In this document: piece by piece, positions 12,955-19,301 of the stretch
How the letters are laid out: each line of letters begins with the position of its first letter
Numbering within the stretch: the first letter of the stretch is position 1
IMG/VR virus record: IMGVR_UViG_3300044637_000450
Location: 1 to 27,892 of that record
DNA: 27,892 nt
Strand: one strand, 5' to 3'
Origin: a virus
Program-made: the position numbers and the translations under genes
The notes under the pieces: model-generated
What the model was told of the DNA's origin: nothing
The model's database searches: none
What the model saw: only the letters and a program-made list of their open reading frames with translations

Positions 12955-13921
12955 TCGCGTTTTGTATCGCTTGGAAGATTTGATAGGCAACCTGCGGCAC
13001 TATTGCGTTGCCGTAGGCTTTGATGGATTCGTTGCGCCATTTTGAAAAGGTAATTCCGTCCAGTTCACGGGAAATCCCATCATTTCCGCCACAAACCGGG
13101 GGTTGAGTTGGGAAGATTTCCCAGCATCCTGACTTACCAAATGATTGAGTTCGCTCGCTCTGGTTGGCTGACCTTCCGGCCTCTCCTTCTCCGTCCCCGC
13201 GTTGAAACACCTCGCCGTCGGTGTCGGCAGCATGCCCAAACTCGCTTTGCCGCTCAACATTGACGCCGTACCGTCCGACCTCAACTGTCCCTTCCAGTCC
13301 CCTGCAATCGGTGTCGGCAGCATCCCGTACGTCACCTGACTGGTCAGGGATCCGTACTTTGTCCCGTTCCGGTATCCCTTCGCCTGTGCCCGTGCCTGCA
13401 TGTCGTCCGGGTGTTCGCACGTCTGCACCGCCGTTGGAGTGAGCAACAAACCAAACCCGGTCCCGTCGGTGGGGTGCGCCGACGCCTGCAGCTGGAAGTA
13501 TGCCCGTCCATACTTCGTACCCCGCAGCTTCCAGGTCAGCGCACACCTCTTCGAAGACCACGCCTCCGTTCCAATTAGTGAGGCCGCGAACGTTTTCGCC
13601 CACAACGTAGGCCGGGGCAGCTTCGCGTATGATTCGCAGCATTTCGGGCCACAGGTGGCGTTCGTCGTCCTTGCCCAGTCGCTTTCCTGCGGAGCTGTAG
13701 GGCTGGCATGGGAATCCGCCGCTAATAATGTCCACGCGTCCGCGCCATGCGGATCCGTCGAATTGTCGTACATCGGTGAATGATTCTGCTTCTGGAAAAT
13801 GATGCTCCAAGACCTTCCGGCACCACGGGTTCCACTCGACGTGGAAGACGTTGTCCCATCCCATCCATTGTGCGGCCAGGTCGAATCCGCCGATGCCGCT
13901 GAATAGTGATCCATGATTCAT
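12941..13921 (-). CDS. dcm: C5 cytosine DNA methyltransferase (Dcm family)
   Basis: This 326-aa protein methylates cytosine in DNA, probably to protect phage DNA from host restriction. It has motif I (FSGIGGFDLA, about residues 7-16), motif IV with the catalytic cysteine in PCQPYS (Cys72), motif VI GENV (about 108-111), motif VIII HRRDRVWFVA (151-160) and motif X YGNAIVPQVA (about 303-312). The stretch between 160 and 290 is the target-recognition region and includes two AADTD words. No partner restriction gene is visible, so it is an orphan. Target sequence unknown. It begins 34 bases after the preceding gene. Confidence 0.95.
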   Translation of the reverse strand: MNHGSLFSGIGGFDLAAQWMGWDNVFHVEWNPWCRKVLEHHFPEAESFTDVRQFDGSAWRGRVDIISGGFPCQPYSSAGKRLGKDDERHLWPEMLRIIREAAPAYVVGENVRGLTNWNGGVVFEEVCADLEAAGYEVWTGILPAAGVGAPHRRDRVWFVAHSNGGADVRTPGRHAGTGTGEGIPERDKVRIPDQSGDVRDAADTDCRGLEGTVEVGRYGVNVERQSEFGHAADTDGEVFQRGDGEGEAGRSANQSERTQSFGKSGCWEIFPTQPPVCGGNDGISRELDGITFSKWRNESIKAYGNAIVPQVAYQIFQAIQNANEQY

Positions 13922-13955
13922 CTCGTTGTAAATCGTGATGTGTTTTTACAACCGT

Positions 13956-14138
13956 TCAGGGTTGAACTCCTAAGGATTCCTTAGCGGTTCCTTGTGCGAG
14001 TTTCTCCGCGTACTGCCTCTCCATGATTCTTCGGGCCATAGCCATCCCCAGAGCCATCTCCGGGTTCTGTGCGTGGATCTGAATCTCGGTTCGAACCAGC
14101 TCTCGCGTAATTGAGGCGAGCATTCCTTCGTGTGTCAT
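13956..14138 (-). CDS. Small helical protein, unknown (60 aa)
   Basis: This 60-aa frame is helical and rich in Met, Ala, Glu and Arg (NPEMALGMAMARRIMERQYA). I do not recognise a family. It follows the preceding gene by nine bases and sits in a tight row of small genes under promoter P2. Confidence 0.62.
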   Translation of the reverse strand: MTHEGMLASITRELVRTEIQIHAQNPEMALGMAMARRIMERQYAEKLAQGTAKESLGVQP

Positions 14139-14147
14139 TGCTTGATG

Positions 14148-14372
14148 TTATAGGACGTAAGATAGAAATCGTGCCATATCGGTCTGGCTGTAAACTCCCC
14201 TCATATCTGGACGCGCCCGGTGGGTGAGGAGTCGAGCCTTGAGACGTTCGTAAAGGTCCTCCGTCATCTCCGAGTGGAGAATCGCATCCTCTGTGGGTGC
14301 GTCGTCCCAGAGTACCGAACCTTCTTGAAGCCTCAAGAGCTCAACCCGCATATCCCACTCTGAGAGCTCCAT
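14148..14372 (-). CDS. Small acidic protein, unknown (74 aa)
   Basis: This 74-aa frame begins at an ATG overlapping the stop of the gene before it (TGATG). The N-terminal half is acidic and the C-terminal half basic (RLKARLLTHRARPDMRGV). No family is recognised. The open frame extends upstream but that part only shadows the neighbour. Confidence 0.65.
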   Translation of the reverse strand: MELSEWDMRVELLRLQEGSVLWDDAPTEDAILHSEMTEDLYERLKARLLTHRARPDMRGVYSQTDMARFLSYVL

Positions 14373-14596
14373 CAGTTGATGAGGTGTGTGACTCCTTGAG
14401 CGTCGAGGCATTCGTAAAGTTCCGCGCGGCACCGTTCCACGATTCGGGCTTCTTCGTCGTTCTGGATTTCGTGCTTGAGCTTCATCCGTAGGTTGTAGAG
14501 ATGCCTCCGTACCGCGATAACCACATTGTGACCATCCGTAGCGTGGTTGTATTCCTCCCACTCTTCGGGAAGGTTAAACTCTAGTGTGGCTTTCAT
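14372..14596 (-). CDS. MKATLEFNLPEE-type small phage protein (74 aa)
   Basis: The start MKATLEFNLPEEWEEYNHA and the following pattern (a repeated helical region with RRHLYNLRMKLKHE) match a small family I recognise from many phages, with no known function. It overlaps the preceding gene by 23 bases and the following gene by TGATG. Confidence 0.75.
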   Translation of the reverse strand: MKATLEFNLPEEWEEYNHATDGHNVVIAVRRHLYNLRMKLKHEIQNDEEARIVERCRAELYECLDAQGVTHLIN

Positions 14597-14756
14597 CTTT
14601 CGAGGCGTAGTAGGCCGTCCGGATCCTTTGGCCGATGGAGCGCTTGAAGTCTTCGAGCAGCCGCTCGAGGTCGCGCTCCCATTGAAGGTCTTCCTGCCAG
14701 TCGTTAAAATCCTTCGCGGGACGTTCCGGGTAGGAGGTGCTTTGAATATTCGGCAT
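14574..14756 (-). CDS. Small charged protein, unknown (60 aa)
   Basis: This 60-aa frame is rich in Asp, Glu and Arg (DWQEDLQWERDLERLLEDFK), probably a single long helix. It begins four bases after the preceding stop and overlaps the next gene by 23 bases. No family is recognised. Confidence 0.6.
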   Translation of the reverse strand: MPNIQSTSYPERPAKDFNDWQEDLQWERDLERLLEDFKRSIGQRIRTAYYASKDESHTRV

Positions 14757-14760
14757 CGGT

Positions 14761-15006
14761 TCAGTGTTGGAAGTTTTTCAAGACGTAGTAGTACTGATAT
14801 CCGCAGTCGTCGTCCTCAATCCAGTTCTCGGTCATGTAGCCGAGTACGTGGTTTTCCTTCAGGATGTTTCGCATGAGCTCCACATCGCACTCCCTCCAGT
14901 AGCCGAAGCGGAAGGTGAGCTGGTTCTCATCCCACTTCGTGATGCGGACTTGAAAATCCCCGAACGTTTCTTCGAGGATTCTGAGGGTCTTGCTATCAAT
15001 TTGCAT
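14761..15006 (-). CDS. Small protein, unknown (81 aa)
   Basis: This 81-aa frame starts at an ATG overlapping the stop of the 60-aa gene (TGATG); a GTG one codon earlier is possible. It is mixed alpha/beta with an acidic stretch (WIEDDDCGYQYYYVL). No family is recognised. Confidence 0.68.
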   Translation of the reverse strand: MQIDSKTLRILEETFGDFQVRITKWDENQLTFRFGYWRECDVELMRNILKENHVLGYMTENWIEDDDCGYQYYYVLKNFQH

Positions 15007-15188
15007 CACAGTGAGCTTACCAGACGGTCAAACTTCATGCGAACTTGGAAAAGCTCGTCGCGCTTTTGGTCGTAGCCTGTGAGGTTGTGCTCCATCAAGT
15101 GATGGTAAGACTCCGAGTGGAGCTTGAGGGCTTCGGTGAACATATCGCGAAGTTGCTCGCGCTGCTCGGGGGAAAGTTTCTGTTCCAT
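15006..15188 (-). CDS. Small helical protein, first gene after P2 (60 aa)
   Basis: This 60-aa frame follows promoter P2 and a leader with TCAAACAACAAG. It is helical and charged (KLSPEQREQLRDMFTEALKL, then HHLMEHNLTGYDQKR), perhaps a dimerising coiled coil. No family is recognised. Being first in a promoter-headed operon of small genes, it is probably expressed strongly and early to middle in infection (inference). Confidence 0.8.
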   Translation of the reverse strand: MEQKLSPEQREQLRDMFTEALKLHSESYHHLMEHNLTGYDQKRDELFQVRMKFDRLVSSL

Positions 15189-15208
15189 TGTCTTGTTGTT
15201 TGACCTTC

Positions 15209-15241
15209 CAAAGATAGAGAAAAGTTTTCTTTTCCTCCAAA
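15209..15241 (-). promoter_or_regulatory. Promoter P2 (Bacteroidota type)
   Basis: TTTG at 15238-15241 and TATCTTTG at 15209-15216 with 21 bases between them. The sequence around the -33 element (TTTGGAGGAAA) is nearly the same as in P1. The start codon at 15188 follows the leader TCAAACAACAAG. Confidence 0.82.
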
Positions 15242-15282
15242 TATTTCGGAGAAATTTTTACCCTTTCTCCTACTTCTCCCAT

Positions 15283-15304
15283 GAGACGTAGCAAACTACG
15301 GCTC
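15283..15304 (-). other. Small hairpin between operons
   Basis: On the minus strand GAGCCGTAG-TTTG-CTACGTCTC can fold as a stem with one mismatch just after the cysteine-rich gene. No T tract follows, so it is at best a weak terminator or an RNA-stability hairpin. The remainder of 15189-15312 holds promoter P2 and no gene I accept. Confidence 0.4.
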
Positions 15305-15312
15305 TCTGTTTC

Positions 15313-15789
15313 TCATCCGGGAACTCCCGAACCATTGTCGGGTCCCCCATGCAGCGACTGATAAACTCGCTCTGTTTCTCGCTGGATGTAGGTTTCGGTA
15401 TCGGCATTGACGGTCTTTTTAAGGTTCTCTATCATTCCCCGAACGCAAGATGAGCAATTACTCGGGACTTCGTTCGTGCCGTAGGTACGGTTGTACATAT
15501 CCACCAGCATCGCATTTTGCTCTCTGGAGATATAGTTCTCCAGCGAGTTGACGAACGCCCGAATCTCTGCAAGGTCCTCCGGCCGTACGGTAGCCCCCCA
15601 CTTCCCGATGGGGCAGGACTCTGACTTTAGCGAAGCCTTCGCGGGCATGAAGCACCCGCACAGGGTGCCTCCTTTGACCTTCTTCCGCTTGAGGAGCGTC
15701 CCGCACGATCTGGTAGAAGGGTTGAAGTGCTCACAGCCCTTGCATATCTCCAGACGCGCGGCCCTTGTGTTTTGCGATGCTAACAGCAT
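15313..15789 (-). CDS. Cysteine-rich, probable zinc-binding phage protein
   Basis: This 158-aa protein has a cysteine pattern at residues 16, 19, 29, 44, 46 and 59 (CKGCEHF, SCGTLL, LCGCFMPAKA, SCPIGKW), which fits one or two zinc sites, and a further CSSC at 112-115. The first block recurs in Bacteroidota phages. The remaining part is helical. It overlaps the sigma-factor gene by 59 bases, so the two are expressed together. The function is unknown; a nucleic-acid or RNA-polymerase partner role is conjecture. Confidence 0.72.
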   Translation of the reverse strand: MLLASQNTRAARLEICKGCEHFNPSTRSCGTLLKRKKVKGGTLCGCFMPAKASLKSESCPIGKWGATVRPEDLAEIRAFVNSLENYISREQNAMLVDMYNRTYGTNEVPSNCSSCVRGMIENLKKTVNADTETYIQRETERVYQSLHGGPDNGSGVPG

Positions 15790-16228
15790 TTGCGAGGATT
15801 TTCTTGGTTCGGTGAAGGGACTGATATAGGGTAGCCGGGTGGATATCTGCCTCCCGCGCTACCTCCGAGAGCTTGTGGCCGTCGAGGTAGAGCCGGATTA
15901 CCATCTTGTCGAACCACGGAAGACGGTCGATGAAGAGTTCTATTTGCTCCAGCTTCAGCGACCTTTCCATTCCGGGCTCGTACACCGGCTCCTTCCCTTC
16001 GGGGGTTTCTTGGATGTTGTAGAGGCTCTTGAACTTCCCTCTGGTGGCCTCCATGTACATCGCGGTACAAAAGTACCCCATCGGCTTCTCGGGGAAGGTC
16101 TTGTCTATCACACGGAGGTAGACGTGGTTCACAAGGTCGTGCTTGTCCGCCGTGAACCTTCCCGCGATTTTCAGCAGGTACCGATATTCTTTGGTGACAA
16201 AGTCATCCCACGAGGCCTTCGAGTTCAC
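15731..16228 (-). CDS. Phage sigma-70-family-like factor
   Basis: This 165-aa protein looks like a small sigma factor: a region-2-like N-terminal part (DDFVTKEYRYLLKIAGRF, residues about 8-60) and a clear region 4 at about residues 103-146, with LPWFDKMVIRLYLDGHKLSE, then a helix-turn-helix reading VAREADIHPATLYQSLHRTK. It could redirect host RNA polymerase to phage promoters. The start is GTG at 16228, inside the end of the NinG-like gene. Early placement fits a regulator of later genes, but I see no distinct second promoter class that it must recognise. Confidence 0.72.
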   Translation of the reverse strand: MNSKASWDDFVTKEYRYLLKIAGRFTADKHDLVNHVYLRVIDKTFPEKPMGYFCTAMYMEATRGKFKSLYNIQETPEGKEPVYEPGMERSLKLEQIELFIDRLPWFDKMVIRLYLDGHKLSEVAREADIHPATLYQSLHRTKKILANAVSIAKHKGRASGDMQGL

Positions 16229-16601
16229 GGAGTTCTTTCGAAAACAGGGCTATCATTCCCTGTAAATCTTCATTGCTATAACCCGCTCGCGCCTGAGACT
16301 TGATGTACAGCTCTTCGGCCGTTCCTTCTCCGTAGGTGCTGTCCAGCTTCCTTGAGAACGCGTACTGCTGGCCTCCGTTCATGTTGCACCGCTTGCACTG
16401 AAACTGAACGTTCACCGGATCCCACCGCGTCGCGAATTTCGCTCGCGTGATGAAGTGGCCCGCGTCGACTTCCTTCCAGTGCCTCCGGGTTCCGCAGGTG
16501 AAGCAGTCGGAGAATCCGTACTCGTCACACACCCGTAGGCGGACGTAGTGCGAGAACACCTTGTCCAGCTTCGCGATTAGGGCTGCCCGCTTTGTTGCCA
16601 T
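16203..16601 (-). CDS. ninG: NinG-type recombination protein
   Basis: This 132-aa protein carries the NinG/Rap signature: CFTCG at residues 33-37, DAGHFITR at 47-54, then QCKRCN at 68-73, and a C-terminal helical part. The Cys pairs suggest zinc binding as in HNH-like folds. Lambda NinG (Rap) acts on recombination intermediates. The true start is taken at the ATG at 16601, where it overlaps the preceding gene by 25 bases. The longer open frame upstream is a shadow. Confidence 0.85.
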   Translation of the reverse strand: MATKRAALIAKLDKVFSHYVRLRVCDEYGFSDCFTCGTRRHWKEVDAGHFITRAKFATRWDPVNVQFQCKRCNMNGGQQYAFSRKLDSTYGEGTAEELYIKSQARAGYSNEDLQGMIALFSKELRELEGLVG

Positions 16602-17107
16602 CTTTCTCGGTCTCTGGCTTTGATTTCTTCGCGCTCCTGCGGCCCCAACTTCGGCCGGCGTGAGAGGATTTCGGCGAATGTAGGCCGAACCTCCGGGAGG
16701 GAGTCTATAATCTCCTGAAAAGACCTTGACGCGAGGGCCTCCTCTTGAATGGCTTCCTTGTAGTGCTTCTCCCGGAACTCGCACGCCACGTTTACGTCGT
16801 AGTCTCGGAGCGCTTTGCAGATAGTCGGGGTATCCAGCCGCCCGTAGATTTCGATTTTCCCGCGGCGGATCTGCGCGAAGACGTGAACTACCTCCTCCAC
16901 CTTGAGCGTCTTGAACTCCTCGATGATATCGTCGACTGCCGTGTAGATATCCTCCTCGTTCGAGAACGTGTTATTGACCTTTACGGCCCGCATGAGCTGG
17001 ACGAGCTCGCGCCCGAGGAGCGCCCGAAGGTAGGTGAGGTCCTCAGATTTCGCCCGTGAAACGCTCAGTCCATGCCGGTGGATTACCTCCGGCTCCCCTA
17101 CTTTCAA
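16577..17107 (-). CDS. Possible DUF6633-like replication-region protein
   Basis: From about residue 20 this frame reads as a natural helical protein (KSEDLTYLRALLGRELVQLM, then YTAVDDIIEEFKTLKVEEVV, then IYGRLDTPTICKALRDYDV), which recalls a small protein often found beside DnaD-like initiators in Bacteroidota phages (possibly DUF6633). The start is uncertain: no ATG is present near the end of the upstream gene, so TTG at 17107 is a provisional choice, with CTG at 17068 or an ATG far upstream at 17224 as alternatives. Position just downstream of the initiator suggests a helicase-loader or replication role (inference). Confidence 0.55.
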   Translation of the reverse strand: MKVGEPEVIHRHGLSVSRAKSEDLTYLRALLGRELVQLMRAVKVNNTFSNEEDIYTAVDDIIEEFKTLKVEEVVHVFAQIRRGKIEIYGRLDTPTICKALRDYDVNVACEFREKHYKEAIQEEALASRSFQEIIDSLPEVRPTFAEILSRRPKLGPQEREEIKARDRERWQQSGQP

Positions 17108-17807
17108 AATGCCTTGTGAATCCCTCTCGCGTAAGGTTAACGCCTCCGTTGCCTTTGAGGGGAAAGAGACCGCGCCACCCGGCTGCGATGCTCTGGCCGA
17201 TAATCCCAATTGCCGTTCGCTCATTGTTGTCTGAGAGTTTCTGAAGTGAATGTAAAGCGGTCTGCTGTGATACGTGGGACTTGTACTTAAACCCGAACTC
17301 TTTCGCCCGGTACTCTTTCCAGTTCTCCCACGCATTCGAAAAGTCGGAAGAATCGAATGGAAGAACAACCTCCTCCTTTTTTTCCTCCACCACACCACGC
17401 GCACGCGTGTTCTTTCTAGTATCCTTTAAACTACTCTTTTTAGTAGTCTTTATAGTATGTGTTCGGATTTGAACTTCTTCAGGTTCAGATTTGAACTTCT
17501 CAGAGTTCAGATTTGAACTTTTGGAGTTCAGAATTGAACAAGTTCCATTTTGAACAAGTTCAGAAATGAACAACTTCCGGCTGGATGCGTAACCGTCCCG
17601 AGAGAGGTATCCGAGGTCCAGAAGCTTCTTGATTGTCTTTCGGATTTGCACCTCCGAGGTATCGCACCGTTGCGCGAGGAATTCATTCGAAGCGAAACAA
17701 TCCTTGCCTGTATCGGCGTAGGATTGAATCACCGCGAGGAAGATGCGTTCGTGGAGGGAGAGAGGGAGCGCCCAGATGCGTTCCGGAATCCAGAGACCGT
17801 GGTTCAT
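17043..17807 (-). CDS. DnaD-like replication initiation protein
   Basis: This 254-aa protein has an N-terminal winged helix (residues about 18-70: LHERIFLAVIQSYADTG, CDTSEVQIRKTIKKLLDLGY), a basic linker and a C-terminal DnaD-like tail with TAIGIIGQSIAAGWRGLFPL. Such proteins open the phage origin and recruit the helicase loader. The linker codons (about residues 79-115) lie on six iteron-like repeats, as in lambda gene O, which suggests that the protein binds inside its own gene. It starts in an ATGA overlap with the small HTH gene. Confidence 0.75.
   Translation of the reverse strand: MNHGLWIPERIWALPLSLHERIFLAVIQSYADTGKDCFASNEFLAQRCDTSEVQIRKTIKKLLDLGYLSRDGYASSRKLFISELVQNGTCSILNSKSSNLNSEKFKSEPEEVQIRTHTIKTTKKSSLKDTRKNTRARGVVEEKKEEVVLPFDSSDFSNAWENWKEYRAKEFGFKYKSHVSQQTALHSLQKLSDNNERTAIGIIGQSIAAGWRGLFPLKGNGGVNLTREGFTRHFESRGAGGNPPAWTERFTGEI
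17405..17460. other. AT-rich stretch beside the iterons
   Basis: This stretch is much richer in A and T than its surroundings and contains ACTACT-CTTTTT-AGTAGT, an inverted repeat, within the initiator gene. Next to iterons, such a stretch can serve as the DNA-unwinding element of an origin. Confidence 0.55.
17461..17571. repeat. Six iteron-like repeats (probable replication origin)
   Basis: A 14-base motif close to GTTCAGATTTGAAC (itself an imperfect palindrome) occurs at 17461, 17483, 17505, 17526, 17542 and 17558, at steps of 22, 22, 21, 16 and 16 bases. The first four steps are near two helical turns and the last two near one and a half. The array lies inside the gene for the DnaD-like protein and flanks an AT-rich stretch, the layout of a lambda-type origin. 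Function as the origin is inference. Confidence 0.78.
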
Positions 17808-18025
17808 TCGATTTGTTGCTCGGTACGGGTTACGAGTTCTGCGATCTCGCCGTAAGAGAGTCCCGAATATCGATGAAACTCCCGAATGTGCTTCAGGAAC
17901 GGAGCCGGGTTCTTGCGTCCCCAGTTATGGATGCACGCTTCTGTGACTCCGAAGTAGGCCGCGGCTCTGGTCAAGGTCCCGAAGTGAAATCTCAGAACGG
18001 TTTGGAGTTCGGTAGGCTTTCGCAT
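17804..18025 (-). CDS. Small HTH DNA-binding protein (73 aa)
   Basis: This 73-aa protein holds a helix-turn-helix at about residues 18-45 (TLTRAAAYFGVTEACIHNW), followed by KNPAPFLKHI, as in YdaS/Cro-like regulators. It may control early transcription or the initiator gene downstream, which it overlaps by ATGA. Its first 34 bases overlap the 57-aa gene before it. Confidence 0.75.
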   Translation of the reverse strand: MRKPTELQTVLRFHFGTLTRAAAYFGVTEACIHNWGRKNPAPFLKHIREFHRYSGLSYGEIAELVTRTEQQIE

Positions 18026-18165
18026 TGTTGGATGAATTGTTCCGCTTCTTCGCGGGTTAGGTTTCCGAGACGCATCAACCCAGACAGGTTTGCGAACGGG
18101 CTGGTCCTCCAGTACACCCGCAAATCCGTCTGAGTTGTTTTGTCCTGTGCAAGGGGTCGGGCCAT
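17992..18165 (-). CDS. Small protein, unknown (57 aa)
   Basis: This 57-aa frame starts in a TAATG overlap with the OB-fold-like gene. It has a helical C-terminus (NLTREEAEQFIQQCESL). No family is recognised. The HTH gene begins inside its last codons. Confidence 0.6.
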   Translation of the reverse strand: MARPLAQDKTTQTDLRVYWRTSPFANLSGLMRLGNLTREEAEQFIQQCESLPNSKPF

Positions 18166-18527
18166 TAACGGCTTGCGATTTTGTCGCGAAGCTCGAGAAG
18201 CCCGATAGCTGTGCTTTCGATATCCTCCGGTGTTCTCGATCCAAGAGCGATGGCTTGACCTATGGACCAGCTTGCATCGATGCGTCGCTGTGTGTCCGGA
18301 GAAGCCCCGAAGCTCTTTTGCTCCGGCCGCTGGAGCTTCCATTTCGTGAGGCCGCGCGGGTTCGGTTTCGCGTCCACGATTTCTACCTCGTCCCCGACCT
18401 TCCACGCGTCGGGCTTCTTTGCGTTTACCTCTCCGGCGCGGTTGTCCTCAAGAGTTACTTCCATCCGATACATGAGTCCGTACTGTGACTCCCACGTTCC
18501 GCTCTGCTGAATCTCTGCAATCTTCAT
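18165..18527 (-). CDS. OB-fold-like single-strand DNA-binding candidate
   Basis: This 120-aa protein starts with a beta-rich block (KIAEIQQSGTWESQYGLMYR, then VGDEVEIVDAKPNPRGLTKW) that resembles the small OB-fold proteins common in Bacteroidota phage replication regions. The C-terminal part (RRIDASWSIGQAIALGSRTP, then helical) is another recurrent module. It probably binds single-stranded DNA during replication. It begins in an ATGA overlap with the 56-aa gene. Confidence 0.6.
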   Translation of the reverse strand: MKIAEIQQSGTWESQYGLMYRMEVTLEDNRAGEVNAKKPDAWKVGDEVEIVDAKPNPRGLTKWKLQRPEQKSFGASPDTQRRIDASWSIGQAIALGSRTPEDIESTAIGLLELRDKIASR

Positions 18528-18694
18528 TGCTGTAGGGTTTTAGGGTGTGTTTCGATGAACTTGTTGAGGTGGTCGATAGCTACGTCCACGTTGTGGATGT
18601 GCCATTCGATACCGTAGGGCTCCCCTTCTGCAAGGAGCTTAAGGAAGAACGAGTACAGCTCGTTCACGTCCTGCTTAAATTCTGGTCGTTGCAT
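18524..18694 (-). CDS. Small protein, unknown (56 aa)
   Basis: This 56-aa frame starts eight bases after the hairpin that follows the 65-aa gene and ends by ATGA with the OB-fold-like gene. It is mixed-charge and helical (NELYSFFLKLLAEGEPYGIE). No family is recognised. Confidence 0.7.
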   Translation of the reverse strand: MQRPEFKQDVNELYSFFLKLLAEGEPYGIEWHIHNVDVAIDHLNKFIETHPKTLQQ

Positions 18695-18701
18695 TGCTGA
18701 G

Positions 18702-18724
18702 ACAAATAGAGGGGCCGAAGCCCC
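18702..18724 (-). terminator. UUCG hairpin after the 65-aa gene (attenuator)
   Basis: On the minus strand GGGGC-TTCG-GCCCC lies one base after the stop codon of the 65-aa gene and is followed by TCTATTTGTC, which is only moderately T-rich. It would stop part of the transcription and lower expression of the rest of the early operon relative to the first gene. Confidence 0.7.
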
Positions 18725-18725
18725 A

Positions 18726-18923
18726 TTAGTTTTCTGCGATTGTGTAGCGGGTTCCGATAGCGTAACGGGCTGGCATCGTTTCGATGTTTCCGTTCTCCGT
18801 GAGGACCTCGACGTAGAAGGTGAACTGGTCCTTCACGTGTCCGATAATCGTGAGGCGAAAATCGACGTTCTGTGAATCGTTGTAGAGAACTGTCGTGCCG
18901 AAGGGGAGGGTTCCGAGGGTCAT
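18726..18923 (-). CDS. 65-aa paralogue heading the early operon
   Basis: This 65-aa protein is a paralogue of the 67-aa protein at 9960-10163 and is the first gene after promoter P1. The ATG is preceded by TCAAACAACC and a GAAAAC block, as in the other copy. The sequence looks small and beta-rich (MTLGTLPFGT, VLYND, FRLTIIGHVKD, YAIGTRYTI). No family is recognised. Being directly followed by a UUCG hairpin, it could act on that hairpin or simply be a highly expressed first gene. Its GC content is near the genome average, unlike the other copy. Confidence 0.82.
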   Translation of the reverse strand: MTLGTLPFGTTVLYNDSQNVDFRLTIIGHVKDQFTFYVEVLTENGNIETMPARYAIGTRYTIAEN

Positions 18924-18945
18924 GTTTTCCGGTTGTTTGATGGCT

Positions 18946-18978
18946 CAAAGATAAAGAAACCTTTTCCTTTCCTCCAAA
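18946..18978 (-). promoter_or_regulatory. Promoter P1 (Bacteroidota type)
   Basis: TTTG at 18975-18978 and TATCTTTG at 18946-18953 with 21 bases between them, lying between the late terminator and the first early gene. The sequence following the -33 element (GAGGAAAGGAAAAGG) is close to that of P2. Confidence 0.85.
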
Positions 18979-19008
18979 TTAATCCGGAATTATTTTTCTG
19001 CATAGGGC

Positions 19009-19043
19009 AAAAAAAGAGGGCCGCCCCACGTTTGGAGCAGCCC
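19009..19043 (-). terminator. Strong terminator of the late operon
   Basis: On the minus strand GGGCTGCTCC-AAACGT-GGGGCGGCCC forms a 10-bp stem followed by CTC and seven T. Two positions pair as G-U in minus-strand RNA but would be A-C mismatches in plus-strand RNA, so minus-strand use is favoured. It follows the lysis-region genes and separates them from promoter P1. Confidence 0.9.
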
Positions 19044-19044
19044 C

Positions 19045-19058
19045 CATCAAACAACAAT
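19045..19058. repeat. 14-bp motif shared with 9903-9916
   Basis: CATCAAACAACAAT on the plus strand is the reverse complement of the motif at 9903-9916 and again touches a GC-rich hairpin. Confidence 0.6.
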
Positions 19059-19085
19059 GATGAACCGGAATAGTTCGGCGCGAAT

Positions 19086-19301
19086 CTACTCCCCAAAGAA
19101 GGATAGCGACAACGGGAGCACAGAAATAGCACACAAAGCTACCAGCGGCCACGTAGCCCCTGACTCTATAATCTCATAGCAGGCTGTAGACGCAATTAAA
19201 CCGCCCACCGTTCGCTTCGCGGACCATCGCCGAAGGTCTCCCTTGGTCTTGAACGCTTCGGTTAAATCTAGGCCCCTTAAAATCGTTAGGAGAGGATTCA
19301 C
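19086..19301 (-). CDS. Two-helix membrane protein, lysis-region (71 aa)
   Basis: This frame starts with GTG at 19301 in a GTGA overlap with the preceding membrane protein. Two hydrophobic stretches at about residues 32-45 (VGGLIASTACYEII) and 52-69 (WPLVALCAISVLPLSLSF) suggest two membrane helices. A holin or pinholin-like role fits the place, last in the lysis group, but no family is certain. The longer frame upstream shadows the neighbour. Confidence 0.65.
   Translation of the reverse strand: MNPLLTILRGLDLTEAFKTKGDLRRWSAKRTVGGLIASTACYEIIESGATWPLVALCAISVLPLSLSFFGE

Noticed and set aside
13000-13914. A 304-codon open frame overlapping the methyltransferase gene on the same strand
   Set aside because: It is a second frame of the dcm gene. 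The dcm frame has all catalytic motifs in order, and the other product has no recognisable domain.
15028-15294. An 88-codon minus-strand frame across promoter P2
   Set aside because: It runs through the promoter and the start of the 60-aa gene in another frame and shows no natural sequence after the overlap.
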